Shown here one piece after another: positions 38,208 to 46,201 of a stretch of DNA of 64,000 bases. Each line of letters begins with the position of its first letter. Positions within the stretch are counted from its first letter, which is position 1. The translations under genes and the position numbers were made by a program. The notes beneath the pieces were generated by a model. The model worked only from the letters and a program-made list of their open reading frames with translations. It did not search any database and was not told the origin of the DNA. Origin of the DNA: CAZSAT01 sp964604675 (GTDB taxonomy: Bacteria > Myxococcota_A > UBA796 > CAJQPC01); contig CAZSAT010000006.1 of NCBI GenBank assembly GCA_964604675.1, forward strand, positions 38,811-102,810, written 5' to 3'.

Positions 38208-40094
38208 CTATTCGACGTAGCCCATGGCCTGGAGCTTCTTGATCTCGTCGGCGTCGACGTCGGCCGCCAGGTCCTTCGCTGCGTTCATCTCGCGCTCCAC
38301 CAGCTGCCGGCACCGCTCCACCGCTTCCCGTTGGTCGGCGGCCAGATCGGTCTGCTCGTCGGGATCGGTGCTCAGGTCGTAGAGCTCTTCCTTCGCGCTC
38401 GCGGGGTCGTAGATGTACTTGGCGTCGTGGGTCTCGCCCTCGTCGCCGATCTGGGCCGGTAGCCGCATGCCGAAGAGCGTGCCCTCGGAGAGCGACGCGG
38501 TCTTGCGGCCGAACAGGGTGCACGCGAGGTCGCGGTCCCGGACACCGGTGCCGTAGCCCAGAAGCTCCGCGCCTTCGCTCGGCTCGAGCGGGTCGAGCTT
38601 GATGTACTCGAGCATCGTGGGGGCGATGTCCATCAAGCGGACCTGCTGGTCGACCCGGTGGGTGGTGAGCTCGATGCCCGGGGCGCGCACGATGAGCGGG
38701 ACCTGGAGCGACTCGTCGTAGAGGCCGTGGTGGTGGAACCAGATGCCGTGCTCCCCGAGCTGCTCGCCGTGGTCCGAGGTGACCACCACCAGGGTGTTGT
38801 CGGCCAGCTCGAGCTCGTCGAGCAGGTCGAGCAGCTCGCCGACCAGGTCGTCGGACAGCTCGGCTTCGTGCGCGTAGAGACGCCGGAGCTCCGCCGCCTC
38901 GGCCTCGGTGTAGGTCGGATCGCGCTCCGAGAGGAAGGATCGGTGGTCGACCGTGGCGTCCGGGCCCTCGTAGGGTGCGTGGGGCTCGAAGTAGTGCACC
39001 CACGCGAACCAGGGGCGGTCGCCCCGTGCGCGGATCCAGCTCGACGCGAGCCGGTTGGTCTCGGCCCCGCCGCGCTCCAGGAGCCACGGGTAGTCGTGGG
39101 GGGTGCCCAGCACCATCAGCGCCGACATCGCCCAGCGCGCGCCGAGGATGCTGGTGAAGCCTCGCACGCGCGGCACGAAGTCGTCTTCGTAGACGTCGAA
39201 GCCCTGGTCGAGGCCCAGCCGATGGTTCACCGCGAAGGAGCTCAGGAAGGCCCCCGTGGCGTAGCCCTCGTCCTGCAGCTCCTCCGCCACCGAGCGGAAG
39301 CCGCGGGCCAGGTGGTGGCCGTTGGAGATCACCTCGTGGCGGAGCGGGTGCAGGCTCGTGAGGATCGAGGCGTGCGCCGGGCCCGTCTCCGGCGTGGGCG
39401 TGAGCGCGTTCCAGAAGAGCAGGCCCTCCTCGGCCAGGGCGTCCATGCGCGGCGTGTGGGCGGGGCTCTCCCCGTAGGCCGAGACGTGGTCCCGTCGAAG
39501 GGTGTCGATGGTGATCAGCAGGACATTGGGGTCGCCTGCGAGCGCCTGGCCGCTGCCGCCGCTTCGGGGGCTGCTCCCGATGGTGGCCGCCACCGCCGCG
39601 ACGACGACCGCGGTGGCGAGCGAGAAGAACCCCCACCCGCCGACGCGGTCGGGGGCCCCGAACTCCTCGCGCCGCGCCCAGTAGCCGGCGTTGAACCACA
39701 CCACCCCAGCCAGGCCGACCGGGAAGGCCAGCATGGCGGCTGCGGCCGGTGGACGGCCCTGTTCGAGCATGATGCTGGCGGCGTTCTGGAGGTAGAGGGT
39801 GCCCACGAGCCAGGTGGTCAGCGCCATCGAGGCCGCGTAGGCGGTGCTGTCGCGCCAGCCGCGGCCGACCACCTGGATGACCACACCGGACGCCAGCCCG
39901 GCGCCTGCGCCCAGCACAGCGCCGAACACGAGGGCGGTGAGGGAGAGCAGGAAGGCGCCCGACCAGGCCAGGTCGAGTCGGAGGTGGGCGGCGATCTCGA
40001 TGGCTTCGGCCGCACCCGCCAACCAGCCCAGTCCGAGACCGAGCCAGGCAGCGCGTGCCCAGCGCATCGAGGGGCGCTTCAAGTACGAGAACAT
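38208..40094 (-). CDS. Membrane-anchored alkaline-phosphatase-superfamily ('sulfatase') protein
   Basis: A 628-residue protein with an N-terminal membrane region of four or five helices (about 15-185) and a periplasmic catalytic domain. Metal motifs are VLLITIDTLRRDHVSAYG and VTSDHGEQLGEHG. The nucleophile region is TPTPETGPAHASILT: Thr aligns with the catalytic Cys/Ser of sulfatases, and the usual following Ser is Ala. Its C terminus is EIKKLQAMGYVE. This is the same layout as the protein at 27826-29586, to which it appears paralogous. It heads the algF-algI-algJ gene group. A TAGACA lies 12 bases before the ATG, with no Shine-Dalgarno. It may modify or detach a substituent on the same acetylated polymer (inference). 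Confidence 0.85.
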   Translation of the reverse strand: MFSYLKRPSMRWARAAWLGLGLGWLAGAAEAIEIAAHLRLDLAWSGAFLLSLTALVFGAVLGAGAGLASGVVIQVVGRGWRDSTAYAASMALTTWLVGTLYLQNAASIMLEQGRPPAAAAMLAFPVGLAGVVWFNAGYWARREEFGAPDRVGGWGFFSLATAVVVAAVAATIGSSPRSGGSGQALAGDPNVLLITIDTLRRDHVSAYGESPAHTPRMDALAEEGLLFWNALTPTPETGPAHASILTSLHPLRHEVISNGHHLARGFRSVAEELQDEGYATGAFLSSFAVNHRLGLDQGFDVYEDDFVPRVRGFTSILGARWAMSALMVLGTPHDYPWLLERGGAETNRLASSWIRARGDRPWFAWVHYFEPHAPYEGPDATVDHRSFLSERDPTYTEAEAAELRRLYAHEAELSDDLVGELLDLLDELELADNTLVVVTSDHGEQLGEHGIWFHHHGLYDESLQVPLIVRAPGIELTTHRVDQQVRLMDIAPTMLEYIKLDPLEPSEGAELLGYGTGVRDRDLACTLFGRKTASLSEGTLFGMRLPAQIGDEGETHDAKYIYDPASAKEELYDLSTDPDEQTDLAADQREAVERCRQLVEREMNAAKDLAADVDADEIKKLQAMGYVE

Positions 40095-40172
40095 CGTGCG
40101 TGTCTAACGCCCCAGCTCGAATTTCTTTGCGCTCGTCATCGGTGCGATGATGAGGCCCTTCCCGAGGTTGCC

Positions 40173-41834
40173 ATGTCCGAGTCGCTCGTTCCTCCGCTTC
40201 ACGCTGCCGGTCGTCACGCCTTCTACGTGGCCTCTGGGGTGGGATGGGCCGCCGTGCTCGGCCTTGGCTTCGCCTTCCCGGAGTGGGGCTGGTGGTCCGC
40301 TGCCCTGGTGGCGCCGCTGTTCCTCCTCGGCGTCGCGGACGTGTTCCAGAAGCGCCGCACGCTGCTCCGCAACTACCCGGTGATCGGGCATTTGCGGTAC
40401 CTCTTCGAGGCCATCCGGCCGGAGATCCAGCAGTACTTCGTGGAGCAGAACCTCGAGGGACGCCCGATGAACCGGGAGGAGCGCTCGGTGGTGTATGCGC
40501 GCTCCAAGAACCAGCTCTCGACCCAGCCCTTCGGCACCCACAAGGACGTGTACGAGGTCGGCTACGAGTGGATGAACCACTCCATCTGCCCCCGCCCGAA
40601 GGTCGCCGACCTTCCGCGGGTGACGATCGGGGGGCCCCAGTGCACCCAGCCCTACTCGGCCTCGGTGCTCAACATCTCGGCGATGAGCTTCGGGTCGCTG
40701 TCGCGCGCGGCCATCACGAGCTTGAACGCCGGGGCCGCCAAGGGCGGCTTCTACCACAACACTGGGGAAGGCGGCTGCTCGCCGTACCACCTGGCCCCGG
40801 GCGGCGACGTCTGCTGGCAGATCGGCACGGGCTACTTCGGGTGCCGCAAGGACGACGGGAGCTTCGACCCCGAGCTGTTCCGTGAGACCTCCAACCTCGA
40901 AAACGTCAAGCTCATCGAGATCAAGCTCAGCCAGGGCGCCAAGCCGGGCAAGGGGGGCATCCTGCCCGCTGCGAAGATCAGCGAGGAGATCTCCAGGATC
41001 CGCAAGGTGCCCATGCACGCCGACGTGATCTCGCCCGCCTTCCACAGCACCTTCTCCACCCCGATCGAGCTCCTGGAGTTCGTGCAGCGGCTCCGGGAGC
41101 TGTCGGGCGGCAAGCCCGTGGGCTTCAAGCTCTGCGTCGGCAAGCGCAGGGAGTTCTTCGCCATCTGCAAGGCCATGCTCGAGACGGGCCTTCAGCCAGA
41201 CTTCATCACGGTCGACGGTGGAGAAGGGGGCACGGGTGCTGCACCGCTCGAGTTCTCGAACTCGGTCGGGAGCCCGCTCGTCGAAGGGCTGACCACGGTG
41301 CACAACGCCCTGGTGGGCTTCGGCTTGCGTCGAGACATCCGCATCATCGCCACCGGTCGGGTGATGACCGCCTTCGGGATCGCGAAGCGGCTCGCGATCG
41401 GCGCGGACATGTGCGCTGCTGCGCGGGCCTTCATGCTCTCACTGGGCTGCATCCAGGCGCTTCGCTGCAACATGAACGACTGCCCCGCAGGGGTCGCCAC
41501 ACAGGATCCTCGGCTGGTGAAGGGGCTCTCGGTCCCACACAAGAGCGAGCGGGTGTACCGCTTCCACAAGGAGACCCTGAAGACCCTCAACGAGCTGTTG
41601 GCGGCGAGCGGGCTCTCTCATCCCGGGGAGCTCCGGCCGTGGCACATCCACCGTCGCGTGGGTCCCCACCGGGTCCGTCACTACGGCGAGATGTACCACT
41701 ACCTGAACGACGGCGATCTGCTCAGGGAGCCGTTGCCCAAGGGCTACGGACGCGCCGTGGCTGCCGCCTCTGCGCACAGCTTCACGCACGCGGCACCGGA
41801 CGAGAGCTTCCACGCTCCGCCGTCGGTGGGCTGA
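40173..41834 (+). CDS. FMN-binding glutamate synthase-family protein
   Basis: A 553-residue protein with two N-terminal transmembrane helices (about 13-55) and a cytoplasmic domain like the FMN/Fe-S synthase core of glutamate synthase (GltB). The family signature is SAMSFGSLSRAAITSLNAGA, then GGCSPYHL, HADVISPAFHSTFSTPIE, FITVDGGEGGTGAAP, and the 3Fe-4S motif C-x5-C-x4-C in CIQALRCNMNDCPAGVATQ. The glutaminase domain and other GltB domains are missing, as in the stand-alone family found in many bacteria and archaea. Its physiological reaction is uncertain. The ATG at 40173 has GAGG nine bases upstream. It is divergent from the AlkP-fold gene and convergent with the PKD lipoprotein gene. Confidence 0.9.
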   Translation: MSESLVPPLHAAGRHAFYVASGVGWAAVLGLGFAFPEWGWWSAALVAPLFLLGVADVFQKRRTLLRNYPVIGHLRYLFEAIRPEIQQYFVEQNLEGRPMNREERSVVYARSKNQLSTQPFGTHKDVYEVGYEWMNHSICPRPKVADLPRVTIGGPQCTQPYSASVLNISAMSFGSLSRAAITSLNAGAAKGGFYHNTGEGGCSPYHLAPGGDVCWQIGTGYFGCRKDDGSFDPELFRETSNLENVKLIEIKLSQGAKPGKGGILPAAKISEEISRIRKVPMHADVISPAFHSTFSTPIELLEFVQRLRELSGGKPVGFKLCVGKRREFFAICKAMLETGLQPDFITVDGGEGGTGAAPLEFSNSVGSPLVEGLTTVHNALVGFGLRRDIRIIATGRVMTAFGIAKRLAIGADMCAAARAFMLSLGCIQALRCNMNDCPAGVATQDPRLVKGLSVPHKSERVYRFHKETLKTLNELLAASGLSHPGELRPWHIHRRVGPHRVRHYGEMYHYLNDGDLLREPLPKGYGRAVAAASAHSFTHAAPDESFHAPPSVG

Positions 41835-41855
41835 GCGCGGGGAGCGCGATCCGCT

Positions 41856-41884
41856 GAGCGCCGACCGCGTGGCGGCCGGCGCTC
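41856..41884. terminator. Strong hairpin between convergent genes
   Basis: GAGCGCCG (41856-41863) pairs perfectly with CGGCGCTC (41877-41884), and inside it CCGC pairs with GCGG around the loop GTG, with a single A-C mismatch. This gives a 12-pair stem. It lies in the 81-base gap between two converging genes (stops at 41834 and 41916), as expected for a shared terminator. No T-tract is present. Confidence 0.6.
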
Positions 41885-41915
41885 GAGGCTGTTGGGCGCT
41901 GAAGCGGTGTGCGTC

Positions 41916-43685
41916 CTACTCGACCGCGCCGCCGTTGATCCAGTTCTCGATGGTCTCCAGATCGGTGCTCGAGAGGTAGGGACCACCGTTCGGCATCTGG
42001 TTGCCCGCGCCACCCACGTCGCCCTGGGTGCCGTTGATCTTGTGCCAGAGGTAGCTGTTGGCGGTGTCGTCGGCGGCGACCAGGTTCATCTTCGGCAGGT
42101 CGTCCGAGGCGACCCCCACCGTGGACGCGTAGACGTCGTCCAGGGTGAGGTTCCCGCTGGAGCCGCCACCGGTGTGGCAGCCGGAGCAGTTGGAGTCGAT
42201 GATCGGCTGCACGTCGTCGACGGCAGTCAGGCAGTCGTTGTTGCCCCAGCCGGGGGTGCCGTAGTTGTCGTCGGGTCCGTGCTGCCGGTAGCTGCGGCAC
42301 CAGTTGTTGCTGTTGTTGTTGCTGGTGGCGTCGTGCAGGCTGTTGGGCAGGTTCCAGTTCTCGCCTTCGACGTTGGGGTACGCCGCCTCGGTGTAGCTGA
42401 TCACGTCGATGACGTTCCCGCTCACCTCCAGCGAGATGTCGTCGCCGCCGTTGGCGAGGAAGAAGCTGGAGTAGGTCACCGTGGCGTCCACGCCCACGCC
42501 ACCGTTGGTGCCCGTGTCGGAGTTGGCGCCGATCACGGCGAAGTCACCATCGCCCACCGTGTAGGACGAGCTGAGGGTGGTGCTGTCGGTGCGCCCCACC
42601 AGCTCGAGGCCGTTGATGTCGACGTCGAAGCCGGAGTCGTTGTAGATCTCGAACCACTCGCCGTCGCCGTCGCTGCCGATCGGGTTCTTCATCACCTCGG
42701 TGATGACGAGGTCGCCCGCGACCAGATCCGCGATCGTCGGTGAACCGGAGACCGTGATGGTGGCGAAGTCGACGCCTGTGGTGGTGCCATCGTCTGCGCG
42801 CAGGCGGATCTCGTAGGTGCCGGCCACATCCGGCGTGAAGTTCGCCGTGTCCGTGGTGCGATCCCGGATGTTGCCGTTGACCAGCCCGGACTTGGCGGGA
42901 ATGGTCTTGAAGCTCCAGCGGTAGGTGAGCGGGTCGGCGTCGGCGTCGGTGCTGCCGGTCCCGTCCAGGGTGACGATCGGCCCGAGCGCGACGCTCTGGT
43001 CGGCCCCGGCACTCGCCGCGGGCGCCGTGTTGCCGGCGCCGCTGGAGGTCTGCTCCAAGAAGATGCGGTCCGAGTTCGGCGTGTCGTCGATCACGCGGAA
43101 GCGCACCGAGTAGTCACCGGCCTGATCGGGCACGTAGCTGGCCGTGTCGGTGTAGCGGCCCGTGAGCTCCCAGCCCGCGAGGGCGCTGCCGGCGGGCAGG
43201 CTGTAGAAGCTGAAGATGTAGGTGAGCGGATCGCCTTCGGGATCGCTGGAGGCCGAGCAGTCCAGCGTGGTGGACGCGCCCGTGGTGATGGCCGCGTCGA
43301 AGCTGCAGCTCGCGGTGGGCGCCACGCCGCTGTAGGCATCGAGCTCCTGCACGAACGCCACGGCGATGGCGGTGTCGCAGAGGCCCATGTCGTCGCAGAC
43401 CGTGACCTCCATCTCGTAGTCGCCGAGCACGTCGGGCTCGAGCACGGCGTAGGGGGTGTTCCAGCCCTCGATGTCGTTGTCGGTCAGCCTCGTGTCGAGG
43501 GGCTTCTCCACGAACTGCCAGCTGTAGGTCAGGCTGTCGCCCATCGAGTCGCTGGCGTCGAAGAAGTACACGTCGTCCAGGGTGCCGCGGCGGTTCGCGC
43601 CGGCGTCGGCGAGGGGGCCTCCCGACTCTTCGGGCGGTGCGCAGGCGGACAAGAAGAGGACGGACAGAGCGGAAGAGATGACCAT
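41916..43685 (-). CDS. Lipoprotein with PKD-like repeats, lamin-tail domain and a C-terminal c-type haem motif
   Basis: A 589-residue outer-surface lipoprotein with signal MVISSALSVLFLSACAPP (lipobox LSAC, Cys15). Domains in order: three PKD/Ig-like domains (about 25-110, 115-215, 220-315; for example DPEGDPLTYIFSFYSLPAGS and DADADPLTYRWSFKTIPA), a lamin-tail domain (about 325-440; LVITEVMKNP, then GEWFEIYNDSGFDVDINGLE), and a C-terminal region (about 490-589) with one haem-binding motif, SNCSGCHTGG, followed by the layout of small cytochrome c proteins (PKMNLVAADDTANSYLWHKI). The Met in PNGGP-proximal 'NQMPNGG' may be the axial ligand. Such fusions are unusual. Roles in adhesion plus electron transfer are inference. 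Confidence 0.85.
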   Translation of the reverse strand: MVISSALSVLFLSACAPPEESGGPLADAGANRRGTLDDVYFFDASDSMGDSLTYSWQFVEKPLDTRLTDNDIEGWNTPYAVLEPDVLGDYEMEVTVCDDMGLCDTAIAVAFVQELDAYSGVAPTASCSFDAAITTGASTTLDCSASSDPEGDPLTYIFSFYSLPAGSALAGWELTGRYTDTASYVPDQAGDYSVRFRVIDDTPNSDRIFLEQTSSGAGNTAPAASAGADQSVALGPIVTLDGTGSTDADADPLTYRWSFKTIPAKSGLVNGNIRDRTTDTANFTPDVAGTYEIRLRADDGTTTGVDFATITVSGSPTIADLVAGDLVITEVMKNPIGSDGDGEWFEIYNDSGFDVDINGLELVGRTDSTTLSSSYTVGDGDFAVIGANSDTGTNGGVGVDATVTYSSFFLANGGDDISLEVSGNVIDVISYTEAAYPNVEGENWNLPNSLHDATSNNNSNNWCRSYRQHGPDDNYGTPGWGNNDCLTAVDDVQPIIDSNCSGCHTGGGSSGNLTLDDVYASTVGVASDDLPKMNLVAADDTANSYLWHKINGTQGDVGGAGNQMPNGGPYLSSTDLETIENWINGGAVE

Positions 43686-43921
43686 GTGTTCGACAACCCC
43701 GAAGCTGGATGGACGCAGAGTCTCTGCGCGGTGCGCCCGAAGAGTACTCCATTGTCGGCAAAGCGATCACCTCGGTCGACCAAGGATCGCGCGTGCGCCC
43801 GAGGCTCCCGGGTCGCACTGCGACATCGGGGTCGCGTACTCTGTGTCCACGAGCGTGGGGCGGCGCGGGACGTCGGCCCGGATCGATGCTTGCAAGGGAC
43901 CTCTGGCGGAGGCTCCGAGCC

Positions 43922-44575
43922 ATGTTGTCGATCCTTCTTCCCGCGCTGATCCTCGTCTCCGACGCCCAGGCCGAAGAGCCGTGCGGCCCCGAGATCACCC
44001 CTGCCGCGGAGATCGTGGCCGACCTCGGCGGCGCGACGACCGCGAACAAGTCCAAGAACATCCCCGAGCACAACGAGGCGGACACGCTGAAGCTCCTCGA
44101 GAGCGTGGACGTGCACCAGATGGACTACTCGGCGGAGTTCGACTGCGACGACTTCGCGATGGCCTTCGACGCGGTGTGCAAGCGCAAGGGCATCCCGAGC
44201 TGGGAGGCCGAGATCTGGGCGCGCGACTCGATCTTCTCGAGCTGGACCGGTCACGTGGTCAACATCGTGGGTGTGAGCCTCGGCGAGGGCTCGCCCAACG
44301 TGAAGTACATCCTGATCGAGCCGCAGAACAACGGCCAGGTCACCAGCTGGGAGCAGAAGAAGGGGACCACGCCGAAGATCCCCAGCTCGGCCGTCGCCGA
44401 CATGGGCAAGTATTACGACTGGTTCGACAAGTACTGGCAGTCGACCACGGTCTTCGCCAACGGCCACGCCGAGAACGCCGGCGAGCGGCCCTTCTACCAG
44501 ATCCCCCGGATCCGGAGGCTGTTCAACCAGAAGACCGGGCACGACTGGAAGGACGTCCAGGCCGAGAGCAAGTAG
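43922..44575 (+). CDS. Exported papain/transglutaminase-like protein of unknown function
   Basis: A 217-residue exported protein. The signal peptide is MLSILLPALILVSDAQAEEP. The motif order AEFDCDDFAMAFDAVCKRKG (about 70-89), TGHVVNIVGV (about 116-125) and YILIEPQNNGQ (about 137-147) matches a Cys-His-Glu/Asp catalytic layout of papain-fold and transglutaminase-like peptidases, including the bacterial BTLCP type. This is inference from spacing, since overall identity to a named family is not obvious. The ATG at 43922 has GGAGG nine bases upstream. The 236-base gap before it, shared with the divergent PKD lipoprotein gene, contains a small GTCGCACTGCGAC inverted repeat (43812-43824) but no gene. 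Confidence 0.72.
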   Translation: MLSILLPALILVSDAQAEEPCGPEITPAAEIVADLGGATTANKSKNIPEHNEADTLKLLESVDVHQMDYSAEFDCDDFAMAFDAVCKRKGIPSWEAEIWARDSIFSSWTGHVVNIVGVSLGEGSPNVKYILIEPQNNGQVTSWEQKKGTTPKIPSSAVADMGKYYDWFDKYWQSTTVFANGHAENAGERPFYQIPRIRRLFNQKTGHDWKDVQAESK

Positions 44576-44577
44576 GG

Positions 44578-45477
44578 CTACTCCAGCTCGGCTTCCGCAT
44601 AGCAGAGCTCCGCGAACTCGTGCTGCAAGAGCTGCACGAGCTGGTGGTGCGGGGACATGGCTGCGAGCCGGACGAAGGCCTGGCAGCGGGCCGACGGGTC
44701 TTCCGACACGCCGATCACGAGCGCCTGTGCGCGGGTGAACTCGGGGTCGGCCTCCAGGGCCAGCTGCAACATGGCCAGGGCGACCTCGCCGTCGTGGTCG
44801 CGGTCCCAGGCGGCCGCTCCCTTCTGGAACTTCAAGCCGACGCTGTCGGCGTTGAGGGTCTGCACCGCGCTCACGGCGGCGTCGAAGCGGTCCCAGTCCT
44901 GCACGAGTCGGTGGTGGTCGAGCGCCACGCGGTAGCCCACGTAGTCGTCGGGCACCGCCGCGAGCAGGCGCCGCGTGAGGATGGCGCCGGTCTCCATGTG
45001 CTCGGTGGCGACCCGCCCCAGGGACTGCTCCATCCGGCGGTAGTCGCGCGCCAGGTCCGCGTCGGTCGTGGTCTCCGCGACCTCCCCATAGAGCGCACCC
45101 GTCCCCAGGAGGGCTTCGGCCCAGGCGAACTCGAGCTGGGCTTCGAGCGCACGGGCGTCGCGGCCCTTCAAGGCATGGGCGGTCGCGACGCCGGCCTCGA
45201 AGAGGTCGAGCCGGTCGCTTCGCAGGACCTGCAGCACGTCCTCCGCCGTCTCGGGGGTGCGCAGCACCGTGCGCGGATCGGCGTCGGCGAGACGTGCGAT
45301 GAGCACGTCGACGTTGTGGCGCGCTTCGCGCATCGTGACGGTGTCGACGGTGGACGCGGGAGCGATGTCGCTCGCGATCTCGACCGGAGGGGGTGCCGCG
45401 GCCGCGGCGGCTGCCTCGGCGGTCGGGGCGTTGGGCGTGGTAGCGCAGGCGAGGGCGAAGAGGATGGACAGCGTCAT
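44578..45477 (-). CDS. Lipoprotein with helical (TPR-like) repeats
   Basis: A 299-residue predicted lipoprotein. The signal and lipobox are MTLSILFALACATT (LALAC, Cys11). An Ala/Pro-rich linker (PTAEAAAAAAAPPPVE) follows. The body is all-helical with TPR-like pairs, such as GYRVALDHHRLVQDWDRFDA and ALAMLQLALEADPEFTRAQA. No catalytic residues are visible. The ATG at 45477 has GGAG nearby upstream. It converges with the cysteine-peptidase-like gene (two bases between stops) and follows another lipoprotein gene on the same strand by 24 bases, so the two may be cotranscribed. Its function is unknown. Confidence 0.75.
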   Translation of the reverse strand: MTLSILFALACATTPNAPTAEAAAAAAAPPPVEIASDIAPASTVDTVTMREARHNVDVLIARLADADPRTVLRTPETAEDVLQVLRSDRLDLFEAGVATAHALKGRDARALEAQLEFAWAEALLGTGALYGEVAETTTDADLARDYRRMEQSLGRVATEHMETGAILTRRLLAAVPDDYVGYRVALDHHRLVQDWDRFDAAVSAVQTLNADSVGLKFQKGAAAWDRDHDGEVALAMLQLALEADPEFTRAQALVIGVSEDPSARCQAFVRLAAMSPHHQLVQLLQHEFAELCYAEAELE

Positions 45478-45501
45478 CGTGGCTCCGGGAGGCGCTGTCG
45501 C

Positions 45502-46161
45502 TTAACGCACCTCGAAGCTGAGCTGTCCGCCAGCGCTCTCGCCGCTGCTGCGATCGAGCACGGAGAGCTGCAGCTGGTGCGTGCCGGGCTCGCCCACGTT
45601 GAGCTGGCCGTTGATCCGGAGCGGCGCCTTGGCTGCCGTGATCGGGGTGGACGGTCCGCTCGCCACGACGCGACCGTCGACGCTCACCGCGCGAGCCGCC
45701 ACGTCGAGCTGGGTCGTGGCACTGGGCGTGTAGCCCGCGATGGTCGCGCTCCACGCAACGGGCTCGCCGGCGGCGACCGACGGCACGCTCAGCTCGGCCA
45801 CGCTCACCTTGGGGTACATCGCCGCGCTGAGGGCCTGGTCGAAGGCCGCGTCGCCCGCGAGTCGCATCCGCGTCAGCTTCCCGCCGTCGTGTTCCAGCCC
45901 CAGCTCCAGGGTGCCGCTCGCGAAGCGCACCGACCAGGTGTGGACCGCTCCGTCGTCGGGGCCGCGGGTCCGTCCGCTCTCCGCGCCCAGCGACGACACG
46001 GCCGCGCACGCCACGTCGAAGTGGCGGAGCACCTGCTCGCGTGCGGCTTCGGCGGTGGCGGCTTCCAGCCCGGGCCGGTCGCAGCTGGCGAGAGACACCA
46101 CGACCGTGTCCACGAGCCCTTCTTCTGCGTCACCGCAGGCGGTCATCAACAGCCAGAACAT
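45502..46161 (-). CDS. Lipoprotein of unknown function
   Basis: A 219-residue predicted lipoprotein: signal and lipobox MFWLLMTACGDAE (Cys9). Residues about 30-120 are mixed alpha/beta with cysteines at CDRPG and ACAAV. Residues about 120-219 form a beta-sandwich-like domain (VAELSVPSVAAGEPVAWSA, TQLDVAARAVSVDG, GTHQLQLSVLD), similar to Ig-like domains. It has no enzyme motif. The ATG at 46161 has no Shine-Dalgarno but TAAGCT exactly 12 bases upstream. It is divergent from the frameshifted gene at 46202 with 40 bases between the starts. Confidence 0.75.
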   Translation of the reverse strand: MFWLLMTACGDAEEGLVDTVVVSLASCDRPGLEAATAEAAREQVLRHFDVACAAVSSLGAESGRTRGPDDGAVHTWSVRFASGTLELGLEHDGGKLTRMRLAGDAAFDQALSAAMYPKVSVAELSVPSVAAGEPVAWSATIAGYTPSATTQLDVAARAVSVDGRVVASGPSTPITAAKAPLRINGQLNVGEPGTHQLQLSVLDRSSGESAGGQLSFEVR

Positions 46162-46167
46162 GGGACC

Positions 46168-46173
46168 AGCTTA
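46168..46173 (-). promoter_or_regulatory. Predicted leaderless -10 element (TAAGCT) for the lipoprotein at 45502-46161
   Basis: On the minus strand TAAGCT starts exactly 12 bases before the ATG at 46161. It is the same hexamer as before the LtrA-Kir gene. It is back to back with the TAGGGT at 46190-46195. Confidence 0.5.
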
Positions 46174-46189
46174 GCGTCCGACGAACGGA

Positions 46190-46195
46190 TAGGGT
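46190..46195 (+). promoter_or_regulatory. Predicted leaderless -10 element (TAGGGT)
   Basis: TAGGGT starts exactly 12 bases before the ATG at 46202. No Shine-Dalgarno is present. With the opposing element at 46168-46173 it makes a compact divergent promoter pair within a 40-base gap. Confidence 0.5.
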
Positions 46196-46201
46196 GCCGC
46201 C

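Noticed and set aside
38658..40172. N-terminal extension of the glutamate-synthase-like frame
   Set aside because: It is antisense to the AlkP-fold gene; the true start is the ATG at 40173 with GAGG upstream.
43582..46200. Long plus-strand frame leading into the frameshifted gene
   Set aside because: This upstream part is antisense to clear lipoprotein genes and low in hydrophobic core pattern. Only the portion after about 46498 is real coding sequence.
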